Positions 9,024 through 17,940 of a DNA stretch of 57,131 nt are shown here, one piece after another; the stretch's first letter is position 1, and the number at the start of each line of letters is the position of its first letter. The notes below the pieces were generated by a model, which was not told the DNA's origin, made no database searches, and saw only the letters and a program-made list of their open reading frames with translations. The translations under genes were made by a program, and so were the position numbers. This DNA is from an uncultured Gammaproteobacteria bacterium. Its GTDB lineage: Bacteria > Pseudomonadota > Gammaproteobacteria > Arenicellales > JAANXG01. Location of the stretch: NCBI GenBank assembly GCA_947258785.1, contig CAMYJT010000016.1:1-57131 (forward strand). Direction: 5' to 3'.

Positions 9024-9267
9024 GGCGAGTGGCTCCCCTCCTCAGGCTCGGCCGATACAACGATGGTAACAAACGCTATGCCGCTGTTCACATGCTGTCA
9101 AGCATCCGAATTTGGCCGCCGCGCTTCGGTTGAGGGCTGTAAACCGTTTATCCTTAGGTAGAATACTTGTTACAGATTCAGTTCTGCGGTCTAAATGACG
9201 CGATACCCATTGCCACGTAACCCGGACGCGTCGGGGGGAACGGGTCCGAAAAACTGACTAATCAAAC

Positions 9268-9903
9268 ATGAACATCGGTAAACTCAAGTCGGTGGAGATC
9301 GGCGTGCCAGGCCACAACAAGTGCGTTCGCCGGCTCGTTCTCGCCAGTTCGTCGCCGTATCGCAGGGCATTGCTGGAGCGTCTTATGTTACCCTTCCACG
9401 TGGTGATTCCGGATATCGATGAGACTCCACGACCCGGCGAATCGCCACTAGCCCTGGTCGAGCGTTTGTCGCGTGAGAAGGCGCTGGCTGTGGTCGACAC
9501 CCAAGCTCACGCATTGGTCATCGGCTCCGACCAGGTGGCCCTGCACAACAGCGAGATTGTCGGCAAACCCCGCGACCATGAACATGCGGTCGAGCAGTTA
9601 CGCCGGGCATCAGGAAAAACAATCACACTTCTCACTGGTATCGCGTTGATCGATAGCGACAGTGGTCGCGAACAGGTTGACGTCATTCCGTATTCAGTTC
9701 GATTCCGCATGCTCAACGATGTACAAATTGAGCGTTATCTGCACAAGGAGCAGCCGTATCAATGCAGCGGCAGCCTGCGTGCCGACGGTTTGGGAGTCGC
9801 TCTGCTCGAGGGCTTCGAAGGCAATGATCCAAATGCGTTGATTGGCTTACCGCTCATTCGCTTGGTGGACATGCTGGTGGTTGAGGGAGTCGAGGTGTTT
9901 TAA
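9268..9903 (+). CDS. maf: Maf/YceF-type nucleoside triphosphate pyrophosphatase
   Basis: Maf-family house-cleaning enzyme of 211 residues that hydrolyses modified nucleoside triphosphates. The YceF subgroup acts on 7-methyl-GTP. Signature motifs are RLVLASSSPYRRALLERL at the N-terminus, the catalytic acidic region VIGSDQVA, and the GKPRDHEHAVEQLRRASGK block. The C-terminal NALIGLPLIRLVDML is the usual Maf ending. About 20 residues precede the conserved start; no start codon lies closer, so the ATG at 9268 is kept. The stop shares one base with the next start (TAATG). In enterics yceF sits next to rluC; here it is about 7 kb away. Confidence 0.9.
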   Translation: MNIGKLKSVEIGVPGHNKCVRRLVLASSSPYRRALLERLMLPFHVVIPDIDETPRPGESPLALVERLSREKALAVVDTQAHALVIGSDQVALHNSEIVGKPRDHEHAVEQLRRASGKTITLLTGIALIDSDSGREQVDVIPYSVRFRMLNDVQIERYLHKEQPYQCSGSLRADGLGVALLEGFEGNDPNALIGLPLIRLVDMLVVEGVEVF

Positions 9904-10916
9904 TGGCCAGCTTGGTATCAATGTTTTACCCGAACACACTAGTCGCACGTCGGCTTGCCGGATTGTGCGGTATCGCGATAATCGGATTGTGCACGGCGTT
10001 GCAGAACCTGCCGGAGGCCCACGCCGAACAGCGACCCGAACAGATGCAACGGGTTCAGGAGTTAATGAAGATCGGGCGCTACGACGAGGCGCAAGAACTC
10101 GCCAAAGCGTACATCAAGAACCATCCCGATGATCCAAAAATGCACTTTACCCTGGGCTTGATTTTCACCAACCAAGCAAAGTGGCAGCAGGCCATCGACG
10201 TGTTCCGGGAAATGACTCACGAATTTCCGGATCTTCCGGCACCGTACAATAATTTGGCCGTCGTCTACGCGGAGGTAGGCCATTACGACAAAGCGGTGGA
10301 GGTCCTGAAAGAGGCCTTGGAGATTGACCCCGTATATGCCGCGGCTCACGAAAACCTCGGCGACATTTACGTCACATTGGCCGCCCTATCCTACCGTGAA
10401 GCAATGGCGAGTGACGGCGGAAAGCAAACCGCCCAAGCGAAGTTGACCGTGCTCACGAATCTGGTCCCGGAGCTGCCGGCCACTCACCAGAGCCCAGCGC
10501 CCACTTCGCCGCCGGATCCCCGTCGCCACGACGCGGGTGGCGACGCCACATCTGCGGAAATCGAGAGAATTGTCACGGATTGGGCCGGTGCCTGGTCGGC
10601 GCAGAATGTCGATAGATATCTCAGTTATTATGCCGATAAATTCATGCCGCCGCTGGGCAAGAGTGTGGGGGTTTGGCGAGCCGAACGAAGGCGGCGCTTG
10701 GTAGCTCCCAGCTATATCCGGGTTGCGGTTCGGCATTTGCAAATCTTCGTGTTTACGCCAAACCGGGCCAAAGCGACCTTTCTCCAAGAATACCAATCGG
10801 ATTACTACACCGACAGCACACGCAAACTGTTGAAGCTCGAACGACTCGGTGGTGAGTGGAAAATTGTTCGCGAAGTGACCGTAGAGGAACCAAGACACGG
10901 ATCTCAGCGCCCATAA
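9903..10916 (+). CDS. Exported TPR protein with a C-terminal NTF2-like domain
   Basis: Protein of 337 residues, function unknown. Residues 1-42 look like a signal peptide or anchor (LAGLCGIAIIGLC, then an AHA cleavage-like site). Residues 45-150 contain about three tetratricopeptide repeats (YDEAQELAKAYIKNHPDDP, WQQAIDVFREMTHEFPD, YDKAVEVLKEALEIDP). A Pro-rich linker (APTSPPDPRRH) leads to an NTF2/SnoaL-like domain from about residue 215 (WAGAWSAQNVDRYLSYYADKF), like the one attached to some L,D-transpeptidase-associated proteins. This suggests a periplasmic scaffold linked to the envelope. It is coupled to maf by a one-base overlap. It converges on ybbP with 17 bases between the stops. Confidence 0.85.
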   Translation: MASLVSMFYPNTLVARRLAGLCGIAIIGLCTALQNLPEAHAEQRPEQMQRVQELMKIGRYDEAQELAKAYIKNHPDDPKMHFTLGLIFTNQAKWQQAIDVFREMTHEFPDLPAPYNNLAVVYAEVGHYDKAVEVLKEALEIDPVYAAAHENLGDIYVTLAALSYREAMASDGGKQTAQAKLTVLTNLVPELPATHQSPAPTSPPDPRRHDAGGDATSAEIERIVTDWAGAWSAQNVDRYLSYYADKFMPPLGKSVGVWRAERRRRLVAPSYIRVAVRHLQIFVFTPNRAKATFLQEYQSDYYTDSTRKLLKLERLGGEWKIVREVTVEEPRHGSQRP

Positions 10917-10933
10917 CCTTCAGCGTGGCCCGA

Positions 10934-13423
10934 TTACGCCTCTTGCAAGACTAGCCAGGGCGGTGTCCTCCAAAGTCTGTAGGTGCCGAGAATTCCGAAT
11001 GCGGTCACGGCGACCCCGGACACGGTCAGCCCCATCCACCATACCGCGAAGTTAAAGCGGTAAGGCAAATTAAATAGATACTCGGCAATCCCGAAACCGA
11101 CAGCCATCGCCGCGAGCGCGCCGATACCTCCGGCAAGTAATCCACTCACGAAGAATTCCGCCGCTACGCCGGCCAACAGTTGCCTTTGGGTCGCGCCCAG
11201 AGCGCGCAAGACAGCGATTTCGCGCCGTCGTTCGGATTTGCTCGTCTGTATTGCAGCGTATAACACGGTGAACCCCGCAAGCAGCGTAAACAAGAAAATG
11301 TACTGCAAAGCAAGATTTACACGATCTACCAACCGCCGGACCTGCTCGAGGAGAGCGTCGATATCGATATCGGTAATGTTGGGAAACTCACCAACCAGCT
11401 CCCTTAGCTGCCGGGTGTCAGTTTTCGGCACGTAAATACTAGTGATATAGCTCGTCGGGTAACCCGCCAGCAGCTTTGGTGGTACGATCAAAAAGAAATT
11501 CGGTCTGAAGGAGTCCCACTCAACGGAGCGCAAGTTGGTTATCCGGACTCTCGCATACCGGTCGGCGATCTGATAAGTCAGCACATCTCCCAACTTCAGC
11601 CCGAGCGCATTTGCGTACTGCTGTTCGACAGATACAAGCGGCGCGGCAGATTCCTGCGACGTCCACCACTTGCCGGACACGACCTTGTTGTCTTCTTGAA
11701 GTTCTTCCGTCCAAGACAAATTCGCGGCCCGCTGCACCATGCGCCGAGCAAATCCATCGACGAAGTCTTCAGATTTGACCGGTTTATCATTGATCGACAC
11801 CAGGCGGGCGCGGACAATGGGGCGCAGTGTCGGCGGCGGCCATCCGCGCTGGTGGAAAAACGCCTCCAATCGACTCAGTTGCCCCGGTTGTATATTGATG
11901 AGGAAGTGGTTTGGCGTGCCGACCGGCAGGCTCGAACGCCAGGCCTGCAGCAGGTCACTGCGCACCGTGGACAATAACAAGATCGCCATGACGCCGATTC
12001 CAATGGCGACAATTTGACTGATGCTCGCATCGGCCCGCCGGGCCAGATTACTTATGCCGAATCGCCAGCTTGCGCCGACGCCGCGACTGAAATGGTTTAC
12101 GGCCCGCACCATCAAGTGACTGACCGAGTTCAGCACTATCACGGTCAACAGCCCACCCCCCAGGACATACATGGATAACTCCAAATCCCGTCCCAACCAG
12201 ATTACCAGGGTGGACAGCGTTGCCACAGCGGTTGCGTAAACCATGATTAGCCGTTTCGGCAGAGCCCCGATTTCACGGCGGAATACACGTAATGGCGGAA
12301 CATGTTTCAACCGCAACACCACCGGTGCGGCGAATCCAACCAGGGTTGTGATGCCCGCCAGCATACCGATCAATGCCGGCCGGGCCGTCGGCAACGGCAG
12401 CTGGGCCGCCACCAAACCAGGCAAGATATACACGAACACTTGCTGTGCCAGATAACCCAGTGCGCAGCCGACGGCGCTGGCCAAACCGCCTATGACCAAT
12501 AACTGGATGGTGAACACTTCGACGATTTGCCGCTGCGTAGATCCGAAACATCGTATGATGGCCACTGTGTCCATGTGGCGAGTCGTGTAGTGTCTCGCCG
12601 CTCGCACGATCGCGATCCCGGCGAGCAGTACGCTGACCAAGGTGGCCAGCCCGAGGAATCGCTCGCCCCGATTCAGGGCAGTGCGGAACCTCGGTTGTGC
12701 ATTCGAGGCGTCTTCAATGCGCAGGCCGCGTTCATTCTGAGCTTCCAGCCAACGCCGAAATTCAGCCAGTGATGTGGCATCGCCGGCGAGTAACCATCGA
12801 TAGCTGACTAGGCTGCCGGGTGCCAATAGTCCGGTAGATGGAAGATCGGCCGAGGATATCATCAGGCGTGGACCGATGGAAAACACGGATCCGCCGCGAT
12901 CCGGCTCCAGCGTGATTATCTGATCCACGGTCAGAAGGCGGTAGCCAAGCTGAATCTTCTGGCCAATATCGATTTTCAGCGCGGCGAGCAGTTGCTGGTC
13001 GATCCACGCCTTCCCCGCTGACGGCACACCATCCGCCGGCCGGTCTTCCTGATCGATGCCGTCCGCCGTACGCATGGTCCCGCGCAGCGGATAACCTGGC
13101 GCGACCGCCTTCACCTCGGCGAGTCGGCTCGCTTCTTCAGCGGTGACGACACTTCTGAAGCCGACGGTGACGACGTGCTGGAGATCCAGTTCGGTGGCCC
13201 GCTCCAGCCAGACGGGATTCGGGGGGTAAGGTGTGCGCACCACGACATCGGCAGCCAACAGTTCACTGCCCTGGCTGCGTAGGGCTTCTCGCAGCCGATC
13301 TGAGAACGTGGTTACCGAGACCAACGCGGTGACCGCCACCACAATCGCGGTTATAACGACGGTGATGTCGCCGGAGCGCCATTCCCTCCGCAGCAAGCGA
13401 AGTGCGACGATTGCCGTATTCAC
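10934..13423 (-). CDS. ybbP: FtsX-like ABC transporter permease YbbP
   Basis: Large permease of 829 residues in the FtsX/MacB superfamily. The N-terminus has a membrane segment (ITVVITAIVVAVTALVSV), followed by a periplasmic domain of about 200 residues. Two FtsX-type blocks of transmembrane helices follow, one in the middle and one at the C-terminus (IFLFTLLAGFTVLYAAI; LLAGGIGALAAMAVGFGIAEYL). The SKSERRREIAVLRALGATQRQ coupling segment is typical. Its ATG overlaps the stop of the ATPase gene by four bases (ATGA). With YbbA it forms an exporter-like complex whose substrate is not established; a role with the neighbouring TesA is suggested only by gene order. Confidence 0.92.
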   Translation of the reverse strand: MNTAIVALRLLRREWRSGDITVVITAIVVAVTALVSVTTFSDRLREALRSQGSELLAADVVVRTPYPPNPVWLERATELDLQHVVTVGFRSVVTAEEASRLAEVKAVAPGYPLRGTMRTADGIDQEDRPADGVPSAGKAWIDQQLLAALKIDIGQKIQLGYRLLTVDQIITLEPDRGGSVFSIGPRLMISSADLPSTGLLAPGSLVSYRWLLAGDATSLAEFRRWLEAQNERGLRIEDASNAQPRFRTALNRGERFLGLATLVSVLLAGIAIVRAARHYTTRHMDTVAIIRCFGSTQRQIVEVFTIQLLVIGGLASAVGCALGYLAQQVFVYILPGLVAAQLPLPTARPALIGMLAGITTLVGFAAPVVLRLKHVPPLRVFRREIGALPKRLIMVYATAVATLSTLVIWLGRDLELSMYVLGGGLLTVIVLNSVSHLMVRAVNHFSRGVGASWRFGISNLARRADASISQIVAIGIGVMAILLLSTVRSDLLQAWRSSLPVGTPNHFLINIQPGQLSRLEAFFHQRGWPPPTLRPIVRARLVSINDKPVKSEDFVDGFARRMVQRAANLSWTEELQEDNKVVSGKWWTSQESAAPLVSVEQQYANALGLKLGDVLTYQIADRYARVRITNLRSVEWDSFRPNFFLIVPPKLLAGYPTSYITSIYVPKTDTRQLRELVGEFPNITDIDIDALLEQVRRLVDRVNLALQYIFLFTLLAGFTVLYAAIQTSKSERRREIAVLRALGATQRQLLAGVAAEFFVSGLLAGGIGALAAMAVGFGIAEYLFNLPYRFNFAVWWMGLTVSGVAVTAFGILGTYRLWRTPPWLVLQEA

Positions 13424-14133
13424 TGGGCCGTTGCCACCAGCCGTCCTGCTGAGAGTTCCAGCCGGCGCCCACAGCGTGCGCCGATTTCAGCGTCGTGCGT
13501 GACCATGACCAGCGTGGTACCCCGTTCCCGATTCAACTCGAACAACAGATCGATGACGCGTTTGCCGGTCAGTTCGTCCAGATTCCCGGTCGGTTCGTCG
13601 GCAAACAGGATGCCGGACCCGGCGGCAAAGGCGCGGGCGATCGCCACCCGTTGTTGTTCACCGCCGGACAGCTGTGCCGGGTAATGCCGGGTCCGCTTGT
13701 CCAGACCCACCCGCACCAGGCCGGCGATGGCGTCCTGTTCCGCATCTTTGTGGCCGGCCAACTCGAGTGGCAGCATGACGTTTTCAACGGCGTTCAGGCC
13801 CGGCAGCAACTGAAAATTCTGGAATACAAAACCGACGTGTTGCGCGCGGAGCCGCGCGCGCTGATCTTCATCAGTCCCGGTCAGCTCGACTCCATTCAGG
13901 TACACTCGGCCGGCGGTGGGCAGATCGAGTCCGGCCAACATACCGAGGAGTGTGGATTTCCCAGAGCCGGACACACCGACTACAGCGACCGTCTCGCCGG
14001 CATTGATCGATAACGAGACGCCGTTCAATATGGTCAATGTCCCCTCCGGACTGTCCACTTGCTTTACGACGTTTTCAGCCCGCACAATTGGTAGCCGAGC
14101 GTTGTTCACTATGTCTAAGCGATTGTTCTCCAT
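13420..14133 (-). CDS. ybbA: ABC transporter ATP-binding protein YbbA
   Basis: ATPase of about 237 residues in the LolD/MacB-type family, partner of YbbP. Walker A (GVSGSGKST), Q-loop (FVFQNFQLLPGLNAVENV), signature (LSGGEQQRVAIARA), Walker B (GILFADEPTGNLDE) and H-loop (LVMVTHD) are all intact. The ATG at 14133 has AGGA at suitable spacing and is chosen. It then overlaps the first 23 bases of the divergent tesA. A GTG at 14109 would avoid the overlap but lacks a binding site. Confidence 0.92.
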   Translation of the reverse strand: MENNRLDIVNNARLPIVRAENVVKQVDSPEGTLTILNGVSLSINAGETVAVVGVSGSGKSTLLGMLAGLDLPTAGRVYLNGVELTGTDEDQRARLRAQHVGFVFQNFQLLPGLNAVENVMLPLELAGHKDAEQDAIAGLVRVGLDKRTRHYPAQLSGGEQQRVAIARAFAAGSGILFADEPTGNLDELTGKRVIDLLFELNRERGTTLVMVTHDAEIGARCGRRLELSAGRLVATAQ

Positions 14134-14740
14134 GTTTGTCCTGTCGGTTGCCATGGCGAGCGGCATACCGTCGCCGGTCAACGCAGCGGCCCCGGTGATT
14201 CTAGTGCTCGGCGACAGCTTGAGCTCGGGCTATGGTTTGGCCGACGATGTGACCTGGGTGGCCCTGCTGCAACAGCGGCTCGCCGCACGCGATTATCGGC
14301 ATCGCGTCGTCAATGCGAGCATCAGCGGCGACACGACGGCCAACGGACTGCTCCGGCTGCGTCCCGCCCTCGCGCGGCACCGACCCAGCATCGTGCTGGT
14401 TGAGCTCGGCGGAAACGACGGTTTGCGGGGCCTGTCGCTGAACGCACTGCGTGACAACCTGGCCGCAATGGTAGCAGCGGCGCGTGAATACGATGCGAAA
14501 GTTGTCCTTGCCGGCATGCGTCTACCGCCCAACTACGGAATCGCATACGCGGCGGAGTTTGCGCGCGTATTCCAGGAGATCGCCGACACGTACAGCGTCG
14601 CTCTGATCGATTTTTTCATGGACGGCGTCGCCACGGTGTCGGGAATGATGCAGGACGACAACATTCACCCCAGCGCAGAGGCTCAGCCCGTACTGTTGGA
14701 CAACGCCTGGCAGGCCCTGGAAGCACTGCTCAGTCCGTAG
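14111..14740 (+). CDS. tesA: Arylesterase / lysophospholipase TesA (GDSL hydrolase)
   Basis: Periplasmic SGNH-hydrolase of 209 residues with thioesterase, esterase and lysophospholipase activity in characterised relatives. It has a signal peptide (MSKRLFSMFVLSVAMASG, cleavage near NAA-AP) and all four SGNH blocks: GDSLSSGYG (nucleophile Ser), NASISGDTT, ELGGNDGLRG (Asn) and DNIHPSAEAQ (Asp, His). The ATG at 14111 gives a correct signal peptide. It is divergent from ybbA with essentially no intergenic space, so each promoter must lie within the other gene. It converges on sppA. Confidence 0.93.
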   Translation: MSKRLFSMFVLSVAMASGIPSPVNAAAPVILVLGDSLSSGYGLADDVTWVALLQQRLAARDYRHRVVNASISGDTTANGLLRLRPALARHRPSIVLVELGGNDGLRGLSLNALRDNLAAMVAAAREYDAKVVLAGMRLPPNYGIAYAAEFARVFQEIADTYSVALIDFFMDGVATVSGMMQDDNIHPSAEAQPVLLDNAWQALEALLSP

Positions 14741-14804
14741 TCTCTGGGCACCCATGGATCGGGGCAACGACACTTCCGGCTCGCCTAGAACACTCGACAG
14801 ACTC

Positions 14805-15776
14805 TTAGCCGAGATCAAAACGCTTCACGACGGCCTCGACATTCAGCGTTCTGGCGATGGCCACACCGATCTGACGGGCAAACCGGTCGAGCCAACCCTG
14901 TTTCAAGGTATAGTCGACAATCCGGTCCTCACCAATCACTTCTCTGGCGACGTGGCTGGCGCTGCCAAGATCGTCCACCAGTCCGAGTTTCTTCGCCTGT
15001 TCACCGGTCCACATCAATCCACTGAATATGTCGTCGTTGTCCACCAGCCGGTCACCCCGTCCTTGCTTTACCTCGTCGATGAACTGCTCGTGGACCTGAT
15101 CAAGCAGTAACTGCGCATGACCCTCGGCCACCGGGTTCCGCGGTGAAAATGGATCCAGCATGCCTTTGTACTGTCCGGCAGTCATCAATCGGCGTTCGAC
15201 CCCGAGTTTCTTCATGGCGTCGACAAACCCGAAACCGTTCATCGACACACCGATGGATCCCACAATGCTCGCTGCATCTGCATATATACGTTCGGCGGCC
15301 ACCGCGACGTAGTAGCCTCCTGAGGCGCAGACGTCGGACACCACCGAGTAGACTGGTTTGTCGGGGTATTTGGCGCGCAGCCGTTTAATTTCGGCGTTGA
15401 TGTATCGCGCCTGAACAGGACTCCCGCCGGGGCTGTTGATGCGGAGAACGATGCCCTTCGCGTCGCTGGTCTGAAACGCGGCCCGCAGACCACCGACCAC
15501 CTGGTCCGCGTTAACGTCGCCGTCCGCAGCAATTACCCCATCCAGATCGACCAGAGCGGTATGACTGCCCACCCTTGGTGAGACGCTGTCAAACAAAAAC
15601 ATGCCCAGCAGAACAAGCAGATAGATCGCAAAGAATCCCTTGAAAAAAATACTCCAGCGGCGCGCCCGGCGCTGCTCCTGCAGGCTCTCGAAGGCGAGCC
15701 GCTGCAGAATTCCCCGATCGGTCAGTGGCTCTGTATACGTGTTCGTGTGTCTCGATGATTTAAACCATTTCGCCAT
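14805..15776 (-). CDS. sppA: Signal peptide peptidase SppA, S49 family, short form
   Basis: Inner-membrane serine peptidase of 323 residues that degrades cleaved signal peptides. One membrane segment lies near residues 47-64 (FFAIYLLVLLGMFLFDSV). The protease core follows with GIVLRINSPGGSPVQA and the nucleophile region SDVCASGGYYVAVAAERI, then IVGSIGVSMNGFGF. The length matches the single-repeat bacterial form rather than the 67 kDa double-repeat E. coli protein. The start lies directly after the stop of the Rieske gene (TAG-ATG, no gap), so it belongs to the rluC-HAD-Rieske-sppA operon. Confidence 0.93.
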   Translation of the reverse strand: MAKWFKSSRHTNTYTEPLTDRGILQRLAFESLQEQRRARRWSIFFKGFFAIYLLVLLGMFLFDSVSPRVGSHTALVDLDGVIAADGDVNADQVVGGLRAAFQTSDAKGIVLRINSPGGSPVQARYINAEIKRLRAKYPDKPVYSVVSDVCASGGYYVAVAAERIYADAASIVGSIGVSMNGFGFVDAMKKLGVERRLMTAGQYKGMLDPFSPRNPVAEGHAQLLLDQVHEQFIDEVKQGRGDRLVDNDDIFSGLMWTGEQAKKLGLVDDLGSASHVAREVIGEDRIVDYTLKQGWLDRFARQIGVAIARTLNVEAVVKRFDLG

Positions 15777-16169
15777 CTACAAGTCCTCGTTGGCGCCGTT
15801 CGCCGTCAAGTGATAATGCTCGAGATTGAGCAGCACTTTGCCGCCGGATTCTTTGACCGGCACGGCATGCAAACCGTTCCCATTACAGGGACCGCTCAGG
15901 CAGAGACCGGACAGCGGATCGTAAAGTGCCCCGTGCACGGCGCAGATTAGATACTTACCCTCGGTGTCGAAAAACGCACCGGGTTGAATTTCAAGAGGCA
16001 GATCAAGATGGCCGCAACGATTCAGATAGGCCCGCACCTGCCCAGCGTAGCGGATGACGAAAGCCGGCAGGTCCCGCCCCCCGCGGTATACGCGGAACTG
16101 CACCGCAGACCCTTTTTCGTTCAACTGTGTGCTGCGGCAGATTGGAGTCCAATTGGACCGTTTATCCAT
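15777..16169 (-). CDS. Small Rieske [2Fe-2S] protein
   Basis: Free-standing Rieske ferredoxin-like protein of 130 residues. The cluster ligands are clear: NRCGHLDLPLE (Cys-x-His) and CAVHGALYDP (Cys-x2-His), followed by GLCLSGPCNGNGLHAVPV. There is no signal or membrane segment, so it is probably a soluble electron carrier; its partner is unknown. The start at 16169 is needed to include the conserved WTPIC N-terminal strand, which makes the gene overlap the end of the HAD gene by 49 bases. The stop directly abuts the sppA start. Confidence 0.9.
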   Translation of the reverse strand: MDKRSNWTPICRSTQLNEKGSAVQFRVYRGGRDLPAFVIRYAGQVRAYLNRCGHLDLPLEIQPGAFFDTEGKYLICAVHGALYDPLSGLCLSGPCNGNGLHAVPVKESGGKVLLNLEHYHLTANGANEDL

Positions 16170-16801
16170 ACGTAAACCTCGCGAAAAGTGTCTACACAGG
16201 CCACTGGATTATAGCGTTTGAGCCAGTCCGCTTGATGTACACCGTAGGTCACCGCCAAGGCGTCAACCCGGGCTTCGTTGGCCATTTGCAAATCGTAAAT
16301 TGTGTCACCCACCATCAGCGCATCGTGCGCCATGACGCCGGTCTCATCCAGGATGTCCCACAGCATTTGCGGGTGGGGTTTGGACCGCGCCTCGTCAGCA
16401 CAACGCGTGGCCGTGAACAGCCCGCTGGTAGCGGTGTCGGTTAACACCTGCTGCAGGCCCCGGCGGGCCTTGCCGGTCGCCACCGCCAGTAAATACCCCT
16501 GCTTGCGCAACCGCGCGAGGTGTTCCATTACCCCAGGGAACATCGGTGTCGCGGTGCCATCCAATTTCAGATAATGGTCTCGATAACGATCGACCAGCAT
16601 CGCACACTGCCGACGCGTGGCACCGGGCAGCAGGGTGGTAAAAGCCTCGGCCAGACCAAGCCCGATCACGCCACGCACCTCGTCCTGACCGGGTATGCGG
16701 AGTTCGACATCACGAATGGCGGCTACAAAACAATTAACGATTTTGCTTGCCGAGTCCATAAGGGTGCCGTCCCAATCGAAAACAATCAGCTTATGTTTCA
16801 T
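16121..16801 (-). CDS. HAD-superfamily phosphatase (Gph/PGPase-like)
   Basis: Haloacid dehalogenase-type hydrolase of about 226 residues. Motif I is VFDWDGTLMDS with the nucleophilic Asp, motif II is LLAVATGKARRGL, motif III is the SKPHPQMLWDIL lysine, and motif IV is ALMVGDTIYDLQMA. The cap insertion after motif I places it with phosphoglycolate phosphatase-like members; the substrate cannot be read from sequence. The ATG at 16801 lies inside the end of rluC and overlaps it by 11 bases. Its 3' end overlaps the Rieske gene. Confidence 0.9.
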   Translation of the reverse strand: MKHKLIVFDWDGTLMDSASKIVNCFVAAIRDVELRIPGQDEVRGVIGLGLAEAFTTLLPGATRRQCAMLVDRYRDHYLKLDGTATPMFPGVMEHLARLRKQGYLLAVATGKARRGLQQVLTDTATSGLFTATRCADEARSKPHPQMLWDILDETGVMAHDALMVGDTIYDLQMANEARVDALAVTYGVHQADWLKRYNPVACVDTFREVYVWINGPIGLQSAAAHS

Positions 16802-17762
16802 CACTCGCAATGCGGTCGATCACCGACTCCAGAGGCCGGGGCAGAGGGGACTCTATCCACAGATTCTGCTGGGTGACCGGGTGCGTAAACCCGATCCGCC
16901 AGGCATGTAGAAACATGCGCTCCAACCCGTGCGCACGCATCAGACGATTGAAATTGCGGTCGCCATACTTCTCATCGCCGGCGACGGGATGCCCGCTGTG
17001 GGCGGCGTGTACCCGCACTTGGTGTGTGCGGCCGGTGAAAATTTCGACACTCACCAGGGTGGCCCCACGGAGTCGCCGCACTGGATCAAAGTCGCTCATC
17101 GCGGGCCGACCGTCCGCACAAACCGTCACCATTCGCTCACCCGAACGCAGGGCGTATTTGCGCAGTGCCTCGGTGACCCTCCGGCGCCCGCCGGACCAGG
17201 TCCCTTCGACCAGCGCGAGATAGATCTTGCTGATTCTAGATCGATCGTCGCCTGGCGCATGCAGCCCGGCTTGCAGGCGTCTCAACACGTCGGGCTGCTT
17301 TGCGACCAACAAGCATCCGGACGTAGCACGATCCAGACGATGCACCAACTCTATGTACTGGTCATCGGGACGCGTGGAGCGCAGCCATTCAATGAGCCCG
17401 GTCCGAATCCCGCTGCCGGCGTGCACCGCGAATCCAGCCGGTTTGTCGAGTACCGCCAGGTAGGGATCTTCAAACAATACGTCAAAGACCGGCGCAGTCA
17501 GGTGCGCCGGGACGTCGGTCGCACCGCGAGTGACCGTACAATTCGGTGGCAAGCGAACCACGTCCCCGGTGTGCAGCCTATGACTGGGTCGCGATCGACC
17601 ACGATTGACTCGCACCTGCCCGGTGCGGACGATGCGATAAATGTGACCGCGCGGGACTCCCTTCAACTGCGAAAACAAAAAATTGTCCAACCGTTGGCCG
17701 TCGTGGCGCTCACGGACCTCCACGATGTTTCGTTGTTTCGAAGGCATTGGCGTGCGCATCAT
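16791..17762 (-). CDS. rluC: 23S rRNA pseudouridine synthase RluC
   Basis: RluA-family enzyme of about 323 residues that makes pseudouridines 955, 2504 and 2580 (E. coli numbering) in 23S rRNA. An N-terminal S4 RNA-binding domain (QRLDNFLFSQLKGVPRGHIY) precedes the catalytic domain, with the active Asp in LVHRLDRATSGCLLVAK. The block IFTGRTHQVRVHAAHSGHPVAGDEKYGD follows. RluC is preferred over RluD because of the S4 type and the divergent rne gene, the same neighbourhood as in E. coli. Two tandem ATGs open the frame at 17762 and 17759. Confidence 0.92.
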   Translation of the reverse strand: MMRTPMPSKQRNIVEVRERHDGQRLDNFLFSQLKGVPRGHIYRIVRTGQVRVNRGRSRPSHRLHTGDVVRLPPNCTVTRGATDVPAHLTAPVFDVLFEDPYLAVLDKPAGFAVHAGSGIRTGLIEWLRSTRPDDQYIELVHRLDRATSGCLLVAKQPDVLRRLQAGLHAPGDDRSRISKIYLALVEGTWSGGRRRVTEALRKYALRSGERMVTVCADGRPAMSDFDPVRRLRGATLVSVEIFTGRTHQVRVHAAHSGHPVAGDEKYGDRNFNRLMRAHGLERMFLHAWRIGFTHPVTQQNLWIESPLPRPLESVIDRIASDET

Positions 17763-17898
17763 AGCAGATTGAAGGGTGATGACGACGCTGCTATAGTGAG
17801 TGAATGCCGCTACTGATCGCGTGGGCCGAGACCAAAAGTCGTCGGCGATTCAAGGGTCAGCCATCGTTGCGGCGCGCGGTGACAACCGCAGCGGCCCG

Positions 17899-17928
17899 TC
17901 GACAATCGGGCAAGAATTGACGTATTAT
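17899..17928 (+). promoter_or_regulatory. Likely sigma-70 promoter of rne
   Basis: TCGACA at 17899-17904 and TATTAT at 17923-17928 are separated by 18 bases; each differs from consensus at one position. Initiation would be near 17935, giving a leader of almost 290 bases before the rne ATG. Inferred from the motif only. Confidence 0.55.
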
Positions 17929-17940
17929 ATGCAAGATAAA

